From Phalacrocorax aristotelis (lineage: Eukaryota; Chordata; Aves; Suliformes; Phalacrocoracidae): DNA of 64,000 nucleotides. The number at the start of each line of letters is the position of its first letter. The first letter of the stretch is position 1. Shown piece by piece: positions 61,440 to 64,000 of this stretch. Both the position numbers and the translations under genes were made by a program. Location: NCBI RefSeq assembly GCF_949628215.1, contig NC_134310.1:12289401-12353400 (forward strand). The letters are read 5' to 3'. The notes under the pieces are model-generated. The model was given only the letters and a program-made list of their open reading frames with translations. It had not been told where the DNA came from and ran no database searches.

Positions 61440-64000
61440 GGTCGAATGCTTATGGGTAAGGATGAGGAGGAAGGCCAACAAGGCAGATATCCTGCTGGGG
61501 GTCTGTTATAGACCACCCATCCAGGATGAAAGGGTAGATGAACTGTTCTACAAGCAGCTGGAGGAAGTATCACAGTTGTTAGCCCTTGTTCTAGTGGGGG
61601 ACTTCAATTTACCAGACGTCTGCTGGAAATACAACACAGCAGAGAGGAAACAGTCTAGGAGGTTCCTGGAGTGTGTGGAAGACAACTTCCTGACACAGCT
61701 GGTAAGTGAACCTACCAGGGGAGGTGCCTCGCTTGACCTGCTCTTCACAAACAGAGAAGGACTGGTGGGAGATGTGGTGGTCGGAGGCCGTCTTGGGCTT
61801 AGCGACCATGATATGACTGAGTTCTTGATTCTTGGCGCAGTAAGAAGAGGGGTCAGCAGAACCACTACCATGGACTTCCAGAGGGCAGACTTTGGCCTGT
61901 TCAGGGCACTGGTTGGGAGAGTCCCTTGGGAGGAAGTCCTTGAAGGACAAAGGAGTCCAGGAAGGCTGGGCTTTCTTCAAGAAGGAAGTCTTGCAGGCAC
62001 AGGAGCAGGCTGTCCCCAAGTGCCGCAAGATGAACCGGTGGGGAAGACGACCGGCCTGGCTGAACAGGGAGCTTCTGCTGACACTCAGGAAAAAACAGGA
62101 GTGTTTATTATTTTTGGAAGAAGGGGCAGGCAACTCAAGAAGAGTACACAGACCTTGTTAGGTCTTGCAGAAAGAAAATTTGAAAGGCAAAAGCCCAGCT
62201 AGAACTCAAACTGGCCAGTGCTGTAAGGGATAACAAAAAAAATGTTTTTACAAATTGTGCTGGTTTTGGCTGAGAAGGGGTTAATTCTCCTCACCATGGG
62301 GGGTCGGCTACCTTTCCAGCTTCCCCTGCTCTGCCGTGTAGGCAGGAGGCTGGGAGGTGTAGGGCCATGGCAGGGGCGGCTGACCCTGACTGGCCAATGG
62401 CAGGTTCATTCCATACCATGTGACACAATGACCAGTATATTAATGGGGGCAGTTTGTGGCTTGGGGACTGGCAGCGTCGGGTCAGTGGGTGGTGAGCAGC
62501 TGCATCGCATGCAGTTTGTTTTGGCGGTTCATTGCCCTCCCCCCTCCCTCCCGCCCCCTGGGTTTCACGCCTCTCGTTGTACTCCTTTCCATTGCATTTC
62601 TGTTGTTGTTTCTTTTAATTTTAATTATTAAACTGTTCTTATCTCAAACCACAAGCGTTACTCTTCTGATTCTCTCCCCCATCTACCGGTGGGGCTGAGC
62701 TGCCGGCTAAACCATGACAAAATACATTAACAACAAAAAGAGAATCAAAGAGAAACTCCATCCTCTACTGGATGCAGAGGGGAACATTGCCAGCAAGGCT
62801 GAGGAAAAGGCTGAGGTACTAAATGCCTTCTTTGCCTCAGACTTTAACAGTCAGACCAGTTATCCCCAGGGTATTCAGCATCCTGAGCTGGAAGGCAGGG
62901 ATGGGGAGCAGAATAAACCCCCCATAATCCAGGAGGAAGCAGTTTACGACCTGCTGCTCCACTTGGACACTCGCAAGTCTATGGGGCCAAATGGGATCCA
63001 CCCAAGAGTACTGAGACAGCTGGCAGAGGAGCTTGCCAAGCCACTCTCCATCATTTATCAGCAGTCCTGGTTAACAGGGAAGGTCCCGGATGACTGAAGT
63101 CTTTCCAGTGTGGCACCCATCTACAAAAAGGGCCCGAAGGAGGATCTGGGGAAGTACTTACCTATCAGGCTGACCTTGGTACCAGGGAAGATTATGGAGT
63201 GATACATCTTGAGTAAGCTCACTAGGCATGTGCAGGGGATCACACCCAGCCAGCATGGGTTCATGAAAGGCAGGTCCTGCCTTACCAGCTTGATCTCCTA
63301 TGACCAGGTGACCCGCCCAGTGGATGAGGGAAAGGCTGTGAATGTTGTCTACCTGGACTTCAGCAAAGCCTTTGATACTGTCTCCTACAGCATTTTCCTG
63401 GAGAAGCTGGCGGCTCATGGCTTGGGTGGGTGTGCTCTTTGCTGGGTAAAAAACTGGCTGTATGGCCAAGCCAGGAGTGTTGTGGTGAATGGAGCTAAAT
63501 CCAGTTGGCGGCTGGTCACAAGCAGGGTTCCCCAGGGCTCAGTATTGGGGCCATTTCTGTTTAATACCTTTATCAGTTATCTGGATGAGGGGATTGAGTG
63601 CACCCTCAGGAAGTTTGGAGACGACACCAAGTTGGGTGGGAGTGTCGATCTGCTTGAGGGTAGGAAGGCTCTGCAGAGGGACCTGGACAGGCTGGATCGA
63701 TGGGCCAAGTCCAATTGTATGAGGTTTAACAAAGCCAAGTGCTGGGTCCTGTACTTTGGTCACAACAACCCAATGCAATGCTACAGGCTTGGGGAAGAGT
63801 GGTTGGAAAGCTGTGCAGTGAAGGTGGTCATGAGAGTGCTGGTTGACACCCAGATGAATATGAGCCAGCAGTGTGCCCAGGTGGCCAAGAAGGCCAACAG
63901 CATCCTGGCTTGTATAAGGAATAGTGTGGCCAGCAAGACTAGGGAAGTGATCGTCCGTTTGTACTTGGCACTGGTGAGGCCACACCTTGAATATTGTGTT
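61440..64000 (+). mobile_element. CR1 LINE ORF2, interrupted by a solo LTR, runs off the window
   Basis: The frame 61462-62202 covers the endonuclease (DILLGVCYRPP, LVGDFNLPDVCW, RLGLSDHDMTEF). After the LTR it continues (62720 on) with the linker and RT blocks: [47 protein letters not shown] and FGDDTKLGG (Ala to Gly in the catalytic box). TGA stops near 63095 and 63200 and frame changes break it. Confidence 0.85.
62256..62719 (+). mobile_element. A-type ERVL solo LTR inside the CR1
   Basis: TGTGCTGGTTTTGGC...AAACCATGACA, 464 bp, same family as the LTRs of A. Flanks CAAAT (62251-62255) and AAATA (62720-62724) share AAAT out of register, so the duplication is only approximate. The CR1 reading resumes directly afterwards. 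Confidence 0.85.

Overview
The window is from a bird genome. It holds avian CR1 LINEs with the usual 3' ends, several families of avian endogenous retroviruses (ERVs), and short AT-rich single-copy stretches. No complete host gene is visible. Roughly three quarters of the 64 kb is ERV or CR1 sequence, much of it nested. That density would suit a bird W chromosome or another low-recombination region, but this is inference only.

Layout. 1-7139: ERVL-type provirus A (+), integrated with a 5-bp duplication (ATGTC) inside an older minus-strand LTR; its own 5' LTR carries an ERV1-type LTR. 7388-11178: AT-rich single-copy sequence with a solo LTR (8597-9217) and a candidate 30-nt micro-exon. 11179-22445: two minus-strand ERV1 fragments; the first is split by ERVL provirus B (12616-17946, CATGT duplication). 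22446-24845: an ERV1 mosaic in both orientations. 25788-28401: short non-autonomous ERVL element C, with a 49-bp minisatellite instead of genes. 28407-33667: single-copy sequence and two CR1 fragments. 33668-36722: broken ERVL copy D (+), carrying an internally deleted LTR and a CR1. 36723-45570: ERV1 5' end (+) whose LTR is split by provirus E. 46718-50930: a stack of nested LTRs and a CR1. 51570-54690: CR1 (+) and an ERV fragment. 55040-59899: ERVL copy F (+) with two pol deletions. 59900-64000: CR1 fragments and one more solo LTR.

The standout is provirus E (37287-45007, minus strand, CCGCGT duplication). Its two 467-bp LTRs differ at about three sites. It has a tRNA-Lys3-type primer site and open gag, dUTPase-protease, pol and env frames. 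Its -1 frameshift heptamers GGGAAAC (gag-pro) and CCCTTTT (pro-pol) are correctly phased. Gag and Pol are betaretrovirus-like, while Env looks alpharetrovirus-like. A 71-codon cysteine-rich frame sits between pol and env, overlapping the pol stop by 4 nt and ending 1 nt before the env ATG. I do not recognise this small frame, and it is the best candidate here for something undescribed.

The ERVL copies share one plan: LTR, Lys-type primer site, a gag with a hydrophobic N-terminus and a Thr/Pro-rich linker, protease, RT, RNase H, integrase, no env. All are broken. Class names (ERVL, ERV1, ERVK/beta) come from motif recognition, not from database searches.
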